Shown: one piece after another, positions 53,939 through 62,714 of the stretch
How positions within the stretch are numbered: the stretch's first letter is position 1
Layout: every line of letters starts with the position of its first letter
Origin: RGIG4079 sp045637505
Lineage (GTDB): Bacteria > Bacteroidota > Bacteroidia > Bacteroidales > Muribaculaceae
DNA length: 64,000 bases
Direction of reading: 5' to 3'
Assembly: GCA_045637505.1 (NCBI GenBank)
Contig: JAZTZO010000045.1
Coordinates: forward strand, 46,740 to 110,739
Made by a program: the position numbers and the translations under genes
The notes under the pieces: generated by a model
Databases searched by the model: none
Told to the model about the DNA's origin: nothing
The model's input: the letters and a program-made list of their open reading frames with translations, nothing else

Positions 53939-54421
53939 TTACCAAGCTGAAAAAGTATAGGTTGCACCAAGCGATATAACGGCTTGATTAATGCCAAACA
54001 ATTGGTATTTAGCTTCAAAATCCAACGCTATTGCATTTGTTAGAGCTCCAACGCCAAGATTTATTCCTAATTTTTCGTCCCAGTCAGATATGCGATCGCC
54101 AAAAACATCAACTTCGGTAGTAATATGAGTGAAATATATGCCAGCCAATGGGTATATATTGAATTTATTTGAGAGTTTAAAGAGGTAATGTGCATTTAGA
54201 TTTAAGTCTAACATTGATGTATAATCTTTTTTGAAAAAATAATTGCAAGCAAACTCTGCACGTATAGCATCAGTGAAACAATATTGAACTTTTGGACCTA
54301 TGTTGAAATTGCTAATGTCTGTACCGAAACCAAAATTTAACCCAATTGAGAAGTCTTCTTCGTTAGCATGTGCCCCAATTCCGATTAATGAAATAAATAA
54401 TAATAAAAAGAATCTTTTCAT
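53939..54421 (-). CDS. Small outer-membrane beta-barrel protein
   Basis: 160 residues. Signal peptide MKRFFLLLFISLIGIGAHA, then alternating strands: FSIGLNFGFGTDISN, IGPKVQYCFTDAIRAEFAC, LNLNAHYLFKLSNKFNIYP. The protein ends with LGATYTFSAW, a C-terminal aromatic residue typical of BAM substrates. The size fits an eight-stranded OmpX/OmpW-like barrel. The role is not known. The gene has no partner closer than 100 bases. Confidence 0.8.
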   Translation of the reverse strand: MKRFFLLLFISLIGIGAHANEEDFSIGLNFGFGTDISNFNIGPKVQYCFTDAIRAEFACNYFFKKDYTSMLDLNLNAHYLFKLSNKFNIYPLAGIYFTHITTEVDVFGDRISDWDEKLGINLGVGALTNAIALDFEAKYQLFGINQAVISLGATYTFSAW

Positions 54422-54521
54422 GATAATAGTGTTTTAGAGTGTCGTTGGGATTTTCGACAATTATTATTTGTTACAGCAACGAGTCCCAATGTGCGATTGC
54501 ACCGAAACTGTAGAATGGTTA

Positions 54522-55106
54522 TTAATATTTTGGTGTAGCACCATAAAACATTTGATATTTACTCACGCCTGATGGCCGATATATAAACCCAGCAGAGAGA
54601 AATGTTGAATACCAACCGCCTTCAATAAAAAATCCAAATTTTGGAGAGAACATTTTATTTAAGCCAAGACAAATACCATAATCAAAGTCAGTGATTTTTT
54701 CATCAGTAGGGGGTTGAAATACTCTAGCAAAGTCAAAACCTATGCGACCTGTAAGATATATGTCGGTGTCATTAAATATGTTTTTGTGTATAGATATTAT
54801 GCTCCCAAAAATTGTTTGGTGATAGTATTTGTGGTTAGATTCCAATTGTCCATACTTTAAATATCCACCTGCACCAAAAGAGCAAAATGCATTTTCTTCA
54901 AAACAAATATCATATTCCAATGAGATAGGAGGTATCTTTATTTTAGCATCGGTATATGTGATTGATTTATTGTTGAAATAAGATGCCGAGAGTTTAAAAA
55001 TTGATTCACCTCGAGGAAAAACAATTTTTGTGGAATCTTGAGCATGGATGTTATTTACGATTCCACACAATAAGAATAAAAATAGAATGATACTATTTAT
55101 GTTCAT
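54522..55106 (-). CDS. Outer-membrane barrel-like protein
   Basis: 194 residues with a signal peptide (MNINSIILFLFLLCGIVNNIHA). Strands are suggested by ISLEYDICFEENAFCSFGAG, FGSIISIHKNIFND, IYLTGRIGFDFARVF and FGFFIEGGWYSTFLSAGFIY. It ends in Tyr. The function is unknown. It overlaps the end of the upstream gene by 14 bases, so the two are translated from one transcript and may act together at the surface. Confidence 0.65.
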   Translation of the reverse strand: MNINSIILFLFLLCGIVNNIHAQDSTKIVFPRGESIFKLSASYFNNKSITYTDAKIKIPPISLEYDICFEENAFCSFGAGGYLKYGQLESNHKYYHQTIFGSIISIHKNIFNDTDIYLTGRIGFDFARVFQPPTDEKITDFDYGICLGLNKMFSPKFGFFIEGGWYSTFLSAGFIYRPSGVSKYQMFYGATPKY

Positions 55107-55824
55107 ATTGGATGTTTTTAGAAATTATTGCATCAAGGTATAAAAAACCAATTGAGGGGTTTTCTATAAATTCTTGTTTTTTGATGGTTTTATCTTTAAA
55201 TAGTTGAACCATTTTGGGGTATTGCTTAAAGCTTTTTTTAATCCATGCTTTAAATGTTAAAGAAATCCCTTTGATAGATTTCCAGTAGCAATAGGCATAA
55301 TCAAGGTTAGGTTCTGTGATGTAATATGAATTTACTAACCAATAAGTCTGTGTACTATAGCCATTGCCTGTTACATCTGTTGTTGGTAATGTATATCCAA
55401 TTATATTTTTGCCGACAAAAACTCTTTTGAGAAAAATAGGTTCTTTATGAAAAGGTTCTCGAGAAAAGAGTGACTTCATGCCACCAGGAGCTTTATGTGC
55501 TTTTAAGGGTATCCAAACAATTCTTGATGAATCGCTTTTTGTTGGAGGAAATACAATGGAATCAATAAGTTCACTTTTGTATTTTTGTGTATTGCCATTG
55601 AAAACGGTGCTAATTTCAAGTTCGTCAGTTCCATCTACAAAATTAGTGCGATTATAGCCATTGATTGTTGTTCCATCTTTTAAGTATACTTCGATAATAA
55701 ATGATTCTTCCTCAGGATTATCTTTTGAAAAAGATTTTGAAGGAAAAGCAAAGACAAATAGAATAAAAAATAGAATGCTTTGTCTTAATAACGGAAATGT
55801 AGATTTAGATGATAAATGACTCAT
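55093..55824 (-). CDS. Exported protein of unknown function
   Basis: ATG 55824 gives 243 residues; a TTG nine codons upstream is possible but sits on the promoter. The N-terminal signal reads TFPLLRQSILFFILFVFAFP. The mature part starts with IIEVYLKDGTTINGYNRTNF, a beta-rich LSm-like or SH3-like pattern. KRVFVGKNIIGYTLPTTDVT and a Tyr-rich strand follow, then a helical C-terminus (KSFKQYPKMVQLFKDK). I do not recognise it. It is the first gene of a two-gene unit with the barrel-like protein. Confidence 0.55.
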   Translation of the reverse strand: MSHLSSKSTFPLLRQSILFFILFVFAFPSKSFSKDNPEEESFIIEVYLKDGTTINGYNRTNFVDGTDELEISTVFNGNTQKYKSELIDSIVFPPTKSDSSRIVWIPLKAHKAPGGMKSLFSREPFHKEPIFLKRVFVGKNIIGYTLPTTDVTGNGYSTQTYWLVNSYYITEPNLDYAYCYWKSIKGISLTFKAWIKKSFKQYPKMVQLFKDKTIKKQEFIENPSIGFLYLDAIISKNIQYEHK

Positions 55825-55848
55825 ATTATGATAAATTAAGATTTTTTG

Positions 55849-55878
55849 CAAATATAATAAATTAGATAATATTTACAA
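55849..55878 (-). promoter_or_regulatory. Promoter of the two-gene exported-protein unit
   Basis: On the minus strand, TTG (55878-55876), a 19-base spacer and TATATTTG (55856-55849). The start codon follows about 24 bases later. Confidence 0.65.
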
Positions 55879-56086
55879 TTGGGGGGTGTTTTTACGGATT
55901 TTTAACAATATGGTTGTGCTGGTTTCGTGGAGAAGGAATTTGGGATAAATGTCGGTGTGGCATAATTCCCTTATTTGAATATTCTCATTTGGTGTGAAGA
56001 TGTGTTTTTATATACATTTGCATATTTTTAGAAATAAAGATTAGTTTTGAGGCTAATTATTTTAGCAAATATACAAAAGAAATTAT

Positions 56087-56094
56087 TAATTTTG
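56087..56094 (+). promoter_or_regulatory. -7 element upstream of the GH3-family gene
   Basis: TAATTTTG, exact match, 26 bases before the ATG at 56121. A T-rich stretch near 56060 may be the -33 region. Between 55879 and 56086 I see no other feature. Confidence 0.5.
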
Positions 56095-56120
56095 TAACTT
56101 AAACACATTTGCAAATTACG

Positions 56121-57635
56121 ATGATAAATCTCACACCATTAGCACGCCCCATATTTGCTCGTCGAGTGAAAGAATCACAGCGATGGGTGGATAATTGTGA
56201 GCAGGTGCAGCGTGATTTACTTGCGTGGCTACTAAAGAGCGCTCGTGGCACTCAATGGGGGGAGAAATATCAATATGGAGCAATTTCATCCTACGAAGAA
56301 TTTGCACAAAGGGTGCCAGTAAATACCTATGAAGATCTTTCTTCGTGGATAATGCGTCAACTCGAGGGTGAGCGAGATGTGTTGTGGCGCGGACAGGTAA
56401 ACCGATTTGCACAATCGAGTGGCACATCTAATGGTAAAAGCAAATACATCCCCATAACACAAGAGGGCTTGAGTGGCTGCCATTATAAAGGCGCAAGTCA
56501 TGCTGTAGCTCAATATTTGGCTCAATACCCCGAGAGTAGAATGTTTTCGGGGAAGGCATTTGTGCTTGGAGGCAGTTTTGCCAATGAGATACCCAATCTG
56601 CGCAGTGATGCCCGAGTGGGCGACCTGTCGGCTCATCTCATAAGCCTCATTCCATCGGCGGCAAATTTCTTCAGAGTGCCATCAAAACCTATTGCATTGA
56701 TGGAGGATTGGGAAAAGAAACTTCCAGCACTTGTAAACGCATCAATAGGTGAAAATATAACAAATCTATCGGGGGTGCCATCGTGGTTTCTCGCAGTGAT
56801 TAAAGCAGTGATAGAAAAAGCAGGTGCAACAACAATACATGATGTGTGGCCCAATCTTGAGGTGTTTTTTCATGGGGGCATCGCGTTTGCGCCCTATCGC
56901 GAGCAATACAAAGCGATTACCGATTGCTCAAAGATGCATTATATTGAAACTTATAACGCATCGGAAGGATTTTTTGCGGTGCAAAATGCAATAGACGACT
57001 CTGCGATGTTGTTGTTGCTCGATGTGGGTGTGTTTTATGAGTTTATGCCACTTGACCAATTTGACAATCCTAATCCGCAGTTGTTGCCAATATGGGAAGT
57101 GGAGCCGGGTAAGATTTATGGTCTTGTGATATCCTCATGCAACGGATTGTGGCGTTATGTGATAGGCGACACGGTGAAGATTGAGAGTGTGAATCCGGTG
57201 AAAATTTCTATAGCTGGGCGCACGAAGCATTTTATCAACGCCTTTGGCGAAGAATTGATGGTGCACAATGCCGAGGCTGCAATAGCTAAAGTGTGTGCCG
57301 AGATGGGTTGTGCCATTCGCAATTACACTGCAGCGCCGGTGTATGTAGCCGATAATTCAAAGGGACGCCATGAGTGGTTGATTGAATTTTCGACACCACC
57401 AGCCGATGTTGACTTGTTTGCAACGCGCCTTGATGAGTTATTGCAACAAGAGAATTCTGATTATCAAGCAAAAAGATATAAAAGCATATTTTTGGAAAAA
57501 TTGACAGTCGTTGTGGCTCGTGAACGATTATTTGAAGACTGGCTCGCTTCGACAGGAAAACTTGGAGGGCAACGCAAAGTGCCTCGTCTTGCTAATGATA
57601 GACAATTTATTGACCCTATGTTAAAAATGAACTAA
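56121..57635 (+). CDS. GH3 family acyl-adenylating enzyme
   Basis: ATG 56121 gives 504 residues. The ATP-binding motif is FAQSSGTSNGKSKYIPIT near residue 100. YNASEGFFAVQ and the LWRYVIGDTVKIESV block (acidic P-loop and hinge) follow. GRTKHFINAFGEELMVHNAE begins the C-terminal lobe. Plant GH3 enzymes join amino acids to auxin or jasmonate through an acyl-adenylate; the bacterial substrate is unknown. It is followed at 2 bases by a GT2 gene, suggesting a shared transcript and perhaps a modified surface polymer. Confidence 0.9.
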   Translation: MINLTPLARPIFARRVKESQRWVDNCEQVQRDLLAWLLKSARGTQWGEKYQYGAISSYEEFAQRVPVNTYEDLSSWIMRQLEGERDVLWRGQVNRFAQSSGTSNGKSKYIPITQEGLSGCHYKGASHAVAQYLAQYPESRMFSGKAFVLGGSFANEIPNLRSDARVGDLSAHLISLIPSAANFFRVPSKPIALMEDWEKKLPALVNASIGENITNLSGVPSWFLAVIKAVIEKAGATTIHDVWPNLEVFFHGGIAFAPYREQYKAITDCSKMHYIETYNASEGFFAVQNAIDDSAMLLLLDVGVFYEFMPLDQFDNPNPQLLPIWEVEPGKIYGLVISSCNGLWRYVIGDTVKIESVNPVKISIAGRTKHFINAFGEELMVHNAEAAIAKVCAEMGCAIRNYTAAPVYVADNSKGRHEWLIEFSTPPADVDLFATRLDELLQQENSDYQAKRYKSIFLEKLTVVVARERLFEDWLASTGKLGGQRKVPRLANDRQFIDPMLKMN

Positions 57636-57637
57636 TT

Positions 57638-58609
57638 ATGAATCGTCAACCACTAATATCAGTAATAGTCCCAGTGTATAATGTAGAAAAATATGTTGGG
57701 GCATGTGTTGACTCTATACTTAATCAATCATATAAGAACCTAGAAATAATTTTGGTTGATGATGGCTCTACCGACCGCGGTGGAGAAATATGCGACGGTT
57801 ATTCACAACGATATGGAAATATACAAGTGGTGCATCAAGCCAATGGAGGATTGAGTGCAGCGCGCAACACCGGTCTTGACATGATGACTGGTGAATATGT
57901 GACATTTGTCGACTCCGACGACTTGATACATCGTGAATATATTTCAACGCTATATAAAAATATAGAATCGGAACGAGCCGAGATTACTACGGTGTCGATG
58001 CTTGTGATAAGAGAAGGAGATATTATACCCACAACAGCTCCACGAGGTGAACTAAAAGTGTTCTATTCGGGCGATGATGCTGTTGAATCAATGTTGTTTC
58101 AACAACGATTTATCGATAACTCGGCTTGTGGGAAATTATATAAGGCAACGCTGTTTGACTCGCATCGTTTCCCCGAGGGAGTGTTGTATGAAGACCTTGC
58201 GACTGTTCCATATGTGTGTTTAGAGGCTAAATGTGTCGCTACATCGGCAACTCCTATGTACTTCTATCGTTCGCGCGAAGATAGCATCTTGGGCGAATTT
58301 ACTTTGCGTCGTGCCGATGTGCTTGATGTAGTAGATGGATTGGTGCAATATATGGAAAAAAACAAGAAATCATTGGTTGCAGCAGCTCGATCACGAAAGT
58401 TTAGTGCCAATATGAATATCTTGTGGCTTATGATGGCCTCGGGCATTAAAGACGATGCCATTGTGATGCGTTGTTGGGAAAACATCAGGTCGTTGAGAAA
58501 CCAAGTAATTCTTACTCCTCGAGTGAGAATGAAAAATAAAATAGGGGCATTAACATCTCTATTTGGGATAGAATTCCTTAAAAATGTGTTAAGTAAATTC
58601 AAAAAATAG
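57638..58609 (+). CDS. Family 2 glycosyltransferase
   Basis: 323 residues. LISVIVPVYNVEKYVGACVDS, ILVDDGSTDRGGEICDGY and YVTFVDSDDLIHREY give the GT-A fold with its DxD-type site. The C-terminal part is helical with basic residues (ARSRKFSANMN). Donor and acceptor are unknown. It resembles the GT2 at 28243 in layout but is a separate, diverged gene. Confidence 0.92.
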   Translation: MNRQPLISVIVPVYNVEKYVGACVDSILNQSYKNLEIILVDDGSTDRGGEICDGYSQRYGNIQVVHQANGGLSAARNTGLDMMTGEYVTFVDSDDLIHREYISTLYKNIESERAEITTVSMLVIREGDIIPTTAPRGELKVFYSGDDAVESMLFQQRFIDNSACGKLYKATLFDSHRFPEGVLYEDLATVPYVCLEAKCVATSATPMYFYRSREDSILGEFTLRRADVLDVVDGLVQYMEKNKKSLVAAARSRKFSANMNILWLMMASGIKDDAIVMRCWENIRSLRNQVILTPRVRMKNKIGALTSLFGIEFLKNVLSKFKK

Positions 58610-58641
58610 GTTAGGAAAAATAGTAAAAAATAATAATAGTG

Positions 58642-60015
58642 ATGAGAAAAGGTAGATTGTTTTTATCGGTATTGATGATGTTGTGGGCGGCATGTGTGAT
58701 GAATGCTGCTGCGCCAAAGTATGTATTCTATTTCATTGGCGATGGAATGGGAATGGGCCATGTAATGGCCGCCCAAAATTATAATCGTGAGGTGCTTAAA
58801 AATAGTGAGCCAATACTCATGATGCAATTCCCCGTGGTGTCGATGGTGACCACTTATTCGGCATCGGGAAGAGTAACCGATTCGGCTGCCGCTGGAACAG
58901 CGCTTTCTACTGGATATAAGACAAACAACGGAATGCTTGGCGTTACTCCCGACACGGTGCCTGTGACCTCGGTGGCTCGTTATCTCAAAGATGCAGGGTG
59001 GGGCATTGGAGTTATCACCACAGTAGCCCCCGATGATGCAACTCCTGGTGCTTTTTATGCACATCAGCCAAGCCGTTCGATGGCATACGAGATAGATAAA
59101 GAGATGGCTCAATCGGGATACGAGTTTGTGGCTGGTTCAAAACTTAAAGGCACTAAAGATAAAGCCGGAAATCCCACTGATATCTATGCCCACTTTGCTC
59201 GTCACAATGTGGCAATAGCTCGTGGTTTTGACGAATTGAAAAGCATAGACTCAAAGAGAGTGTTGTTGCTCAACGCCGATTCTCTCGATAGTAACTGCGG
59301 TTACACTATCGACTCAATAAAGGGCGCACTTAATCTTCCTGGCATGACCCAAGCTTGTGTCGAACATTTGCAAAAACATACACCCGAGCGATTCTTTATG
59401 ATGGTTGAAGGTGGCAATATTGACTATGCCGGACACTCTAACGATGGTGGTGCTGCCGTAAAAGAAATATTAAATTTCAATCAAGCGATAAAAGTTGCAT
59501 ATGATTTCTATCTTGCTCACCCCGATGAGACTCTTATCGTTGTTACAGCCGACCACAACACCGGTGGTATGGCGGTAAGATTTGGCGACTTGTCGATTAT
59601 CGACTATCAACGCATGTCGAAAGACCAATTTGGTTATTACACCAAGTCGATTCTTAACTCTCGCCGCATCTTTACTTGGGAAGATATGAAAGCCGAACTT
59701 AAAAATCTATTTGGATTTTGGGGAAAGGTTTCAATTTCTGAAAAACAAGAAAAAGTATTGGCCGAAAAATTTGAAAACACATTTAATTTGCGCAATTCGG
59801 CCAATCAAGAAACACTTTATAATTCATTCAATGAATTTTCGGTTGAGGTGTTCAAAATCTTAAACGATAAAGCTGGATTTGGATGGGTAGCTACAGGTCA
59901 CACTGGCGACCCCGTGCCTTTGTTTGCTATAGGTCGCGGAGCATATCAATTTATGGGTGTGCATGATAATACCGAAATACCTAAAATAATTAAAAGCATT
60001 ACATTAGGAGAATAA
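58642..60015 (+). CDS. Alkaline phosphatase
   Basis: ATG 58642 gives 457 residues with a signal peptide (MRKGRLFLSVLMMLWAACVM). The metal ligands appear in YFIGDGMGMGH, the nucleophile Ser in TDSAAAGTALSTG, and more ligands in TADHNTGGM and TGHTGDPVPLFAIG. The periplasmic enzyme hydrolyses phosphate monoesters. Its crown region differs from the E. coli enzyme; an extra helical segment near 330-400 (WEDMKAELKNLFGFWGKVSI) is visible. No Pho box is recognised. Confidence 0.93.
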   Translation: MRKGRLFLSVLMMLWAACVMNAAAPKYVFYFIGDGMGMGHVMAAQNYNREVLKNSEPILMMQFPVVSMVTTYSASGRVTDSAAAGTALSTGYKTNNGMLGVTPDTVPVTSVARYLKDAGWGIGVITTVAPDDATPGAFYAHQPSRSMAYEIDKEMAQSGYEFVAGSKLKGTKDKAGNPTDIYAHFARHNVAIARGFDELKSIDSKRVLLLNADSLDSNCGYTIDSIKGALNLPGMTQACVEHLQKHTPERFFMMVEGGNIDYAGHSNDGGAAVKEILNFNQAIKVAYDFYLAHPDETLIVVTADHNTGGMAVRFGDLSIIDYQRMSKDQFGYYTKSILNSRRIFTWEDMKAELKNLFGFWGKVSISEKQEKVLAEKFENTFNLRNSANQETLYNSFNEFSVEVFKILNDKAGFGWVATGHTGDPVPLFAIGRGAYQFMGVHDNTEIPKIIKSITLGE

Positions 60016-60045
60016 AAATAAAAAAACATTAAAATTAATCTAATT

Positions 60046-60711
60046 ATGAAATTATCACTTTTTAAAAACAAATGGTTTAAGCGAATTTTTATGGCACTTT
60101 TAATAGGCTTAGGGTTGCTAATCGCGGTTGTGGCTGCATGTAATATTTGGGTATTAAGTTCATGCAGTGGCCGGTTGTATGATAATGCAGAAACTGTGCC
60201 ACACAAGCGTGTGGCTGTGATGTTAGGTACTAATCCCAAGACAAAAACTGGGAAAATGAACTACTTCTACAAGCATCGCATCGACGCGGCAGTGAAATTA
60301 TACCAAAATGGCAAAATTGATCGCATACTCATCAGTGGCGACAACTCAAGCAAAACTTATAGCGAGCCCGATGCAATGAAGGCCGACTTGATGGCAGCAG
60401 GAATTCCCGATAGTGCAATATATCTCGATTTTGCTGGGTTCTCGACCTATGACTCTATGGTAAGAGCCAAAAAGGTGTTTGGGCTATCGGAATTTATGGT
60501 TGTTTCGCAAGATTTCCACAATAAACGAGCAGTGTACATTGCACGACAAAACGGCATTGACGCAATTGGCTTTAATGTGCAAAATACTCTATTTAGAAAA
60601 TGGCGCATCAAAATGGAACTTCGTGAAATATTGGCTCGAGTGAAAGCCGTGGGCGAGGTTGTTATGAACAAAAAACCTCATTTCCTTGGTGAACCAATTG
60701 AGATAAAATAG
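60046..60711 (+). CDS. SanA/ElyC-type DUF218 membrane protein
   Basis: 221 residues. One N-terminal membrane segment (about 14-36) precedes the DUF218 domain: VAVMLGTNPKTKTGKMNYFY, KIDRILISGDNSSKTYSEPD, VVSQDFHNKRAVYIARQNGID. SanA/ElyC relatives affect envelope permeability to vancomycin and enterobacterial lipid-carrier sugars, but no reaction is proven. It lies 30 bases after the phosphatase gene and 18 before the DUF1810 gene. Confidence 0.85.
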   Translation: MKLSLFKNKWFKRIFMALLIGLGLLIAVVAACNIWVLSSCSGRLYDNAETVPHKRVAVMLGTNPKTKTGKMNYFYKHRIDAAVKLYQNGKIDRILISGDNSSKTYSEPDAMKADLMAAGIPDSAIYLDFAGFSTYDSMVRAKKVFGLSEFMVVSQDFHNKRAVYIARQNGIDAIGFNVQNTLFRKWRIKMELREILARVKAVGEVVMNKKPHFLGEPIEIK

Positions 60712-60729
60712 CTTCGCGTTAAAACTGCT

Positions 60730-61152
60730 ATGGGATTAGAACGATTTGAAAAGGCGCATAACTTTGCCTATGAAATGGCATTGGAAGAAATGAAAGCCGG
60801 CCGAAAACGCTCTCATTGGATGTGGTATATCTTTCCGCAAATCAGGGGGCTTGGGCATAGTTATAACGCTAACTTTTATGGTATTGCCGATTTGAATGAG
60901 GCGCGCGATTATGTGGCTCATCCTATATTGAATGCGCATTTGCGCGAAATAACTACCGCAGTACTAAATCACAAAGGTGTTGACGCGAGGGTGTTGATGG
61001 GAAGTGGAATTGATGCCAAGAAACTGCGCTCATCAATGACACTTTTTGATATGGTCAGCCCCAATGATATTTATCGTCAGGTATTAGATGCATTTTTTGA
61101 TGGTGAAAAATGTTATAACACACATCGTTTATTAATAAATAACCATGATTAA
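60730..61152 (+). CDS. DUF1810 family protein
   Basis: 140 residues, no signal. The family motif SHWMWYIFPQIRGLGHS near residue 28 is complete, as is LFDMVSPNDIYRQVLDAFFDGE at the end. DUF1810 proteins are small, helical and cytoplasmic, with no experimental function known to me. The stop overlaps the next gene's first ATG by 8 bases. Confidence 0.9.
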   Translation: MGLERFEKAHNFAYEMALEEMKAGRKRSHWMWYIFPQIRGLGHSYNANFYGIADLNEARDYVAHPILNAHLREITTAVLNHKGVDARVLMGSGIDAKKLRSSMTLFDMVSPNDIYRQVLDAFFDGEKCYNTHRLLINNHD

Positions 61153-61867
61153 TATGGTAAAAAGGGTTTTTGTCAGCGTAATTATATTATTGTTTGTGAT
61201 AGTTGTTGCTAATGCGCAAAAAGCTAAAACTCAAAATTGGGTAGATGTTGAAACTGTCGATGGATTGAAAATTATCAAACCTAAATACGCCTCTATTGAT
61301 TTGGCCTTTGGGAACGAATCACCAAAGGGCGATAAATCGGTGATTGCATGTTTTGGCGCAGCATTTACTGGAAAATATTTAGAAGAGTTTAAACACGAAA
61401 ATATTGCAAGCGACCATGCAGGCGGTGGGAAGAAGTATAAAGGATATGTGTGCAAACGCAATACTGGTGCATTCATATATGATGGCAAAACGTGGAAATT
61501 CTTGTATAAAAACAAAAAATACTCATCGCAGCTTACCACAGCGGCAAAGAAAGGTGGGTGTGGCTTTGCGCAAGAAATGATGATTTATAATGGGACGAAG
61601 GTGAAAACAACTCGACCAAAAGATAATCAAAACATCTTTCGGGCTCTTTGTGAAAGAAACGGAGAATTGGTGGTGATTGAGTCGCTCGCATCGGTGCGAT
61701 TTGGTGATTTTATTAATAGCCTACTCTCTAATGGCGTAAAGCACGCGCTATATTTAGATATGGGTACGTGGCGTTATGGTTGGTATCGTCCTGCTAATGA
61801 CACAATCAAAGAACTGCAACCACGAATACATAACTTTCACACCAATTGGTTAATTTTTAAAAGATAA
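61145..61867 (+). CDS. Exported protein, possibly phosphodiester glycosidase-like
   Basis: 240 residues from ATG 61145; ATG 61154 (MVKRVFVSVIILLFVIVVANAQ) is an equally good start with a cleaner signal peptide. The C-terminal half (NIFRALCERNGELVVIESLA, then FINSLLSNGVKHALYLDMGT) follows the pattern of NAGPA/DUF2233 domains, where a conserved 'LD.G' segment lies near the active site. Those enzymes cleave GlcNAc-phosphodiester bonds, made by Stealth-type transferases in other organisms. The match is weak, and the usual GGGS after LD is MGT here. Its stop overlaps the next start by one base. Confidence 0.5.
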   Translation: MINMVKRVFVSVIILLFVIVVANAQKAKTQNWVDVETVDGLKIIKPKYASIDLAFGNESPKGDKSVIACFGAAFTGKYLEEFKHENIASDHAGGGKKYKGYVCKRNTGAFIYDGKTWKFLYKNKKYSSQLTTAAKKGGCGFAQEMMIYNGTKVKTTRPKDNQNIFRALCERNGELVVIESLASVRFGDFINSLLSNGVKHALYLDMGTWRYGWYRPANDTIKELQPRIHNFHTNWLIFKR

Positions 61868-62157
61868 TGAATCAAGAGCCACAACTAAACTCTCACAACA
61901 AGCAAGAGCGTCCGCCGATGCACACTGCCGAATTTGATGCATCCTCAATTATGATATATGTAACCGAGGATAATCAAATTTCACTTGATGTGAAAATGGA
62001 TGGTGATACCGTATGGCTTTCTCAAAGCCAGATGGCTTTGTTGTTTGGCAGAGATAGAACGGTAATAAGTCGTCATATAAATAATATATTTAGAGAAGGA
62101 GAATTGGAAGAATCCTTGGTATGTGCAAATTTTGCACATGCCGAAAAGTATAGGTAA
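61867..62157 (+). CDS. Chimeric ORF: AlaX-like N-terminus joined to a truncated RhuM domain
   Basis: 96 residues. The first 22 (MNQEPQLNSHNKQERPPMHT...) match the start of the AlaX-type protein at 62715 at 16 of 22 positions. From about residue 26, IMIYVTEDNQISLDVKMDGD and TVWLSQSQMALLFGRDRTVI give the beginning of a RhuM-type (virulence RhuM) protein. It ends after SLVCANFAHAEKYR, where family members usually run on for 200 or more residues. So neither domain is complete. It is probably a broken, fused pair of gene fragments, perhaps still translated. Confidence 0.6.
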   Translation: MNQEPQLNSHNKQERPPMHTAEFDASSIMIYVTEDNQISLDVKMDGDTVWLSQSQMALLFGRDRTVISRHINNIFREGELEESLVCANFAHAEKYR

Positions 62158-62260
62158 ATAATGATGTGATAATGTTTGTTGGATATTGGACTATTTTTGT
62201 TTGTAATATTAAATTTTGTTATTGTATTTAGGGAATAAATTAATCAAATAAGATCTAATT

Positions 62261-62710
62261 ATGAAAAAAGAATTTAAAGGAAACGGAGTAAGAGGAATAG
62301 TTAGTGAAAGGTGCAAAATTAAAGCAAGAAACTTACATCTTCCAACCTCTTTTGAGTATTATTATATTTGCAGGAATGAATTAATATCAATATATGAAAA
62401 TCGTGAGAATTTGGAGGTTGTTGAACTTGATATTCCTCGCAATATTCATCAATGTGATATAGAAAATGCTGGACGGTATCGGTTTAAAAAGTGGAATATA
62501 GAAATGTATGTATCTTCTCGCAATAAATGTGTAGAAAATTCGGGTATTGATAGAGAAAGACAATATGTATATTTTCCTGATACGGACAATATTAGACTTT
62601 GCGATGATGTTTATACAGGACTAAAAAAGGTGTTAAAACCAGTTTTAAAGAAGTTGGGCTATTCAGTTATAGACGAAGATTTTTATGAAGAGGGTAAACC
62701 TAGAAATTAA
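62261..62710 (+). CDS. Protein of unknown function, likely recently acquired
   Basis: 149 residues, basic N-terminus and AT-rich codons compared with its neighbours. There is no signal peptide or membrane segment. It contains repeated strand-helix patterns (EYYYICRNELISIYENRENL, then FKKWNIEMYVSSRNK). The C-terminal GLKKVLKPVLKKLGYSVID is helical. I do not recognise the family. It lies between the chimeric fragment and the intact AlaX-type gene, in a stretch that looks like an insertion. Confidence 0.5.
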   Translation: MKKEFKGNGVRGIVSERCKIKARNLHLPTSFEYYYICRNELISIYENRENLEVVELDIPRNIHQCDIENAGRYRFKKWNIEMYVSSRNKCVENSGIDRERQYVYFPDTDNIRLCDDVYTGLKKVLKPVLKKLGYSVIDEDFYEEGKPRN

Positions 62711-62714
62711 ATGT

